NCBI GenBank assembly: GCA_947464135.1
Contig: CANHVK010000002.1
Location: 40,136 to 104,135 of the forward strand
Origin: Flavobacteriia bacterium
Lineage (GTDB): Bacteria > Bacteroidota > Bacteroidia > Flavobacteriales_D > Crocinitomicaceae
Direction: 5' to 3'
DNA length: 64,000 nucleotides
The first letter of the stretch is position 1, and each line of letters begins with the position of its first letter. Below are positions 60,609-64,000 of this stretch, piece by piece. The translations under genes and the position numbers were made by a program. Below the pieces are notes generated by a model that worked only from the letters and a program-made list of their open reading frames with translations, was not told where the DNA came from and ran no database searches.

Positions 60609-62012
60609 CTAATTAGGTCTGTTATTATCAATCTGTTTGATGTATTTTTTCCAACGTTTGTCTTGGTGTAATGATACAAGATTTGGGTTATTTACAAATG
60701 AACGAGAACCTCTAAGTATAAAATATTCAGCAAGTAAACGAAGCTGTTCAAACGCACCTTCTTTATCATTAGCCATGGCAAAAGCCTCTAAAGATTGCAT
60801 ACGTTGTATGTGAGTACCTCTTAAAATACCCAATTTAAATGCTTGGTCATATAATTTTTTTGCACCATTGTAATTTTTTAAATCACTTTCTTTTTTTGCT
60901 TTCGTTGTTAATTCCATAAATTGATACCAAAGTAGTTGGTTTTTAAGATTGTCTTTAGTAGCAGTCTTATCTGATAAAGTACTGTCTTGATCACATAGTT
61001 GAAGTGCTAACTTTAACACTTTACTTGAAGTTTCAAAGTCACCAATTTCCTCATAATAATTATTGAATTTCTGAACATTTTTTACAGTAAGTTTAAAAGA
61101 GGACTTAGTGAAATTTTCGTGATGTTGGAAACAATCTGTTAATTGTTGTTGAATCGATATTGAATCAGCTAATTTAACATTCATTCGTTCTTTTTCTGAG
61201 ATATTCCATTTAGTATTAAACGCTACCAAACCATTTGACAAACAAGGTACAAAGGTTGTCATGTGGTTAGCTTTTTCGATTTTTTTATACGACCAATCAA
61301 AATTTGTAAACTTTCTGTTTTTTACAATCGAATCAAAATGCTGGATACTCTGTGTAAAGCCTTGCTCCATATTTCCTTCAGTTCCAGATTCAACATAAAT
61401 AAATGAGTTATTTTCAGGGTGTTTTTTCAGGAAATTTTTCCCTAGTTTCACCAAATCCTCATCTCCATTCATAACCATATTTGGACTTGCAGCAATCACA
61501 CCATGAAACAAAGGATTTTCTTTAAATAGTGAATAAAGTACGAAGGTTCCGCCCAATGAATGACCAATCCCTAAACGAAATTTTTCAGTGCGGTAATTTT
61601 TTTCAACGAAAGGAAAAACCTCTTGTTCCAAATGGCGCATAAGTCTGTTAGTTGGTTCATACAACGTATCATTTTTCATGTTTTCAGGAGTAAATTCAAA
61701 CCATCTTACTTCTGTATGAACACCTACAATTATCATTGGAATTGTTTCTCCTGTCAATGAATAATAATCATTAATCGAATTCACCATATCAAAATAGGGA
61801 GTAAACTGACCATCAAAAACATACGCTACAATCATTTTACTTGTAGAGTCACTCATGTATTGTTCGGGTAAGTAAACATCAATTTTTCTTTCTTTATCAA
61901 AGATTTTAGATTTAATCGTATGGTGAATGGTTGTTGCTTCCGCACTTTGTTGAGCACTAGTAACTGATGACAACAAAAGGAAACCTATAAATAACGAAAC
62001 TAGTTTTAACAT
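60609..62012 (-). CDS. Secreted esterase (esterase D/Fes-like alpha/beta hydrolase) with TPR-like C-terminus
   Basis: KIFDKERKIDVYLPEQY; GIGHSLGGTFVLYSLF. Confidence 0.85.
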   Translation of the reverse strand: MLKLVSLFIGFLLLSSVTSAQQSAEATTIHHTIKSKIFDKERKIDVYLPEQYMSDSTSKMIVAYVFDGQFTPYFDMVNSINDYYSLTGETIPMIIVGVHTEVRWFEFTPENMKNDTLYEPTNRLMRHLEQEVFPFVEKNYRTEKFRLGIGHSLGGTFVLYSLFKENPLFHGVIAASPNMVMNGDEDLVKLGKNFLKKHPENNSFIYVESGTEGNMEQGFTQSIQHFDSIVKNRKFTNFDWSYKKIEKANHMTTFVPCLSNGLVAFNTKWNISEKERMNVKLADSISIQQQLTDCFQHHENFTKSSFKLTVKNVQKFNNYYEEIGDFETSSKVLKLALQLCDQDSTLSDKTATKDNLKNQLLWYQFMELTTKAKKESDLKNYNGAKKLYDQAFKLGILRGTHIQRMQSLEAFAMANDKEGAFEQLRLLAEYFILRGSRSFVNNPNLVSLHQDKRWKKYIKQIDNNRPN

Positions 62013-62097
62013 AAATATTGAATATTAAATAATTGAAACAAAACTAACGATAATGATTTTCAAAAAATTGTATTTTTGGGACATCATAAAATAAACT

Positions 62098-62943
62098 ATG
62101 AATTCAGGGAAAGATCATTTTATTACCCTTCCAACGAAAGACGACCGGTTAAAACCATTTGTTTCCTATTTTTATTTTCATCATGCTACAGATGAAAACT
62201 TTAACAAATCTTTTACATTTTATCCAAATTACAAACACGCAATCACTGCTTATGCAAATTCTAGATCAATCAAAGCAAGTCAAGATTCACATAAAATAGT
62301 TCCAAATGACTCTGTAAGTGTTTTATACACGATGAATTATAATAAGGCTTATCAGGTGCATCTCAGTGGTGTCTTTTCTAAAATAGGTATTGTTTTTCAT
62401 CCGCTAGGAATCAATCATTTTGTACAAACAGATTTAGATAAAATATACAACCTGGACAACCAATATTCATTTCATTATTTTGGAAATGAATTTAATCAAG
62501 TCTTGAAATCTGTGTTTGAGACGTATTCACATGAACTTAAACAGGAAATACTAGAACAATTTTTAATTTCAAAACTAAAACCTTTTGATCAACCATTACT
62601 TACAAAAGCAATTGATTTAATGTTTGATAACCAATCCAATCTGAAAATTGAAGAAATCGCAAGCATATTAAATACAAATCGTAAACAATTACTCCGTTTA
62701 TTTCAAAAACACGTATGTTGCTCGCCTGAAATTTATCGAAAAATGATTCGTTTTAGAAATGCTTTTAACGAGCTACAGACCGATAAAGAAAGAACTTTAA
62801 CCGACATTTCGCTATTTCATAATTATTACGACCAATCCGATTTTAATCGACAATTTAAGTCAATCACCAAAGAACAACCGAAAAATCTACTCAGAAACAT
62901 CACGCATATTGGTAATGAGGATACATACTGGAAGTTTGACTAA
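62098..62943 (+). CDS. AraC family transcriptional regulator
   Basis: C-terminal AraC HTH: LKIEEIASILNTNRKQLLRLFQKHVCCSPEIYRKMIRFRNAFNEL...DISLFHNYYDQSDFNRQFKSITKEQPKNLLR. Confidence 0.9.
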   Translation: MNSGKDHFITLPTKDDRLKPFVSYFYFHHATDENFNKSFTFYPNYKHAITAYANSRSIKASQDSHKIVPNDSVSVLYTMNYNKAYQVHLSGVFSKIGIVFHPLGINHFVQTDLDKIYNLDNQYSFHYFGNEFNQVLKSVFETYSHELKQEILEQFLISKLKPFDQPLLTKAIDLMFDNQSNLKIEEIASILNTNRKQLLRLFQKHVCCSPEIYRKMIRFRNAFNELQTDKERTLTDISLFHNYYDQSDFNRQFKSITKEQPKNLLRNITHIGNEDTYWKFD

Positions 62944-63054
62944 ATAAATTCCTCCTAATTTTTCTTAAATTCATATAGTAGATTAATATTCAAATGTTTT
63001 CAATATTATAATTTATTACTTTAGCGCTTACTATATGTAATCAAATCATTCTAT

Positions 63055-63981
63055 ATGTATAAATTTCAGCTTGTTATTATATTTTCAATTATAACTGTAT
63101 TTTCTTATTCTCAAAATATTAAGTTCACTACAAAGAAAATTTTCTTAAATCCATCAGATACTTTAAATAATTGTTATACAATTGTATATCCTAAAAGTAT
63201 TCCTTATAAATCATTTTTGATTTTAATACCTGGGTTTGGTCAAACTTCATCAGATGTTTTTTTACAATCTGATTTGCCCACAAAATTTGCTGAAAATGGA
63301 ATTTTAACTATTATTCCAAGTTTAAGTGAGGGAGAACTTTCTTTTGGTTTGGATAGTATCAGTCAAAAATCACTTTCCTTGATTTACAAAGATGTAACTT
63401 CAAAAATTAAATTATTAGATGCAAAGTTTTACATAGGAGGATTTTCGCTCGGTGGAAGTTGTGCTATCAAATTTGCGGAAGAAAGTGAAATAAAACCGAA
63501 TGCAGTTTTTGCTATCGACCCACCTTTAGATTTTGAAAGGGTATTTAATAGCGCTGAAAGAAATATTCGTCAATCAGAAGAAGGAAATATAAACCCAGAA
63601 AGCGTTTTTTTAGTCAAGAAATTAATTCAGTTAAATGGTGGGGCTCCCTATGAAAGAAAACATAGTTATTATCAAATGTCCCCTTATTCGTTTAACGATA
63701 GTACACAGAAAGCGGTCAAAAAATTAGTTAATATCCCAATTAAAATATTTTGTGAACCAGATATTAATTGGTGGTTAAATGAAAGAAATTCAGATTTATA
63801 TACGATGAATGTATTAGATTGTTCAGCTTTTATTAATGAATTAAATAAATTTGGAAATCAAAGCGCTTCACTTGAATTGTCACAAAATAAAGGAGTTAGA
63901 AAACCTTCAAATAGTAAACATCCTCATTCTTGGAGTATTGTAGATAGTAACACTCTAATTAAATGGTTATTAATACATTAA
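63055..63981 (+). CDS. Secreted alpha/beta hydrolase-like protein
   Basis: Signal peptide; FYIGGFSLGGSCAIKFAEE nucleophile elbow. Confidence 0.75.
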   Translation: MYKFQLVIIFSIITVFSYSQNIKFTTKKIFLNPSDTLNNCYTIVYPKSIPYKSFLILIPGFGQTSSDVFLQSDLPTKFAENGILTIIPSLSEGELSFGLDSISQKSLSLIYKDVTSKIKLLDAKFYIGGFSLGGSCAIKFAEESEIKPNAVFAIDPPLDFERVFNSAERNIRQSEEGNINPESVFLVKKLIQLNGGAPYERKHSYYQMSPYSFNDSTQKAVKKLVNIPIKIFCEPDINWWLNERNSDLYTMNVLDCSAFINELNKFGNQSASLELSQNKGVRKPSNSKHPHSWSIVDSNTLIKWLLIH

Positions 63982-64000
63982 TTTAACCTTGAAAATGCAA

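Overview
A 64 kb chromosomal window from an AT-rich Bacteroidota genome. Gene content and TAnnTTTG promoter elements suggest Flavobacteriia or Crocinitomicaceae-like, but taxonomy is inference. Most of it is housekeeping: kup (partial), prfB, bcp, recA, aspartate kinase, ppa, ribF, dusB, mnmE, asd, maf, murI, two ompH/skp, bamA, uppS, atpC/atpD, acyl-CoA dehydrogenase, hemD, PBP1a, scoA/scoB, hmgA, hpd. An accessory/defence-like island lies at about 20.4-30.5 kb, between a luciferase-like (LLM) oxidoreductase gene and mnmE. It holds a frameshifted RhuM gene, a DUF1016/YhcG gene with its nuclease domain deleted, a tightly coupled three-gene operon, an AbiE-type toxin-antitoxin pair with a perfect operator-like inverted repeat, and a Fic gene. 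The operon encodes a TPR + HExxH protein, a MazG-like pyrophosphohydrolase, and a GIY-YIG + Schlafen/DUF2075-type P-loop NTPase + LexA/S24-like peptidase fusion. It is the best candidate here for an undescribed system: the S24 domain has a plausible Ala-Gly autocleavage site and Ser/Lys dyad at LexA-like spacing, and the first gene has a G8 tract near its 5' end. The island seems to have grown by repeated insertion at the 3' end of the LLM gene, because copies of the last LLM codons flank successive cargo genes. All motif calls are by eye; no database search was run.
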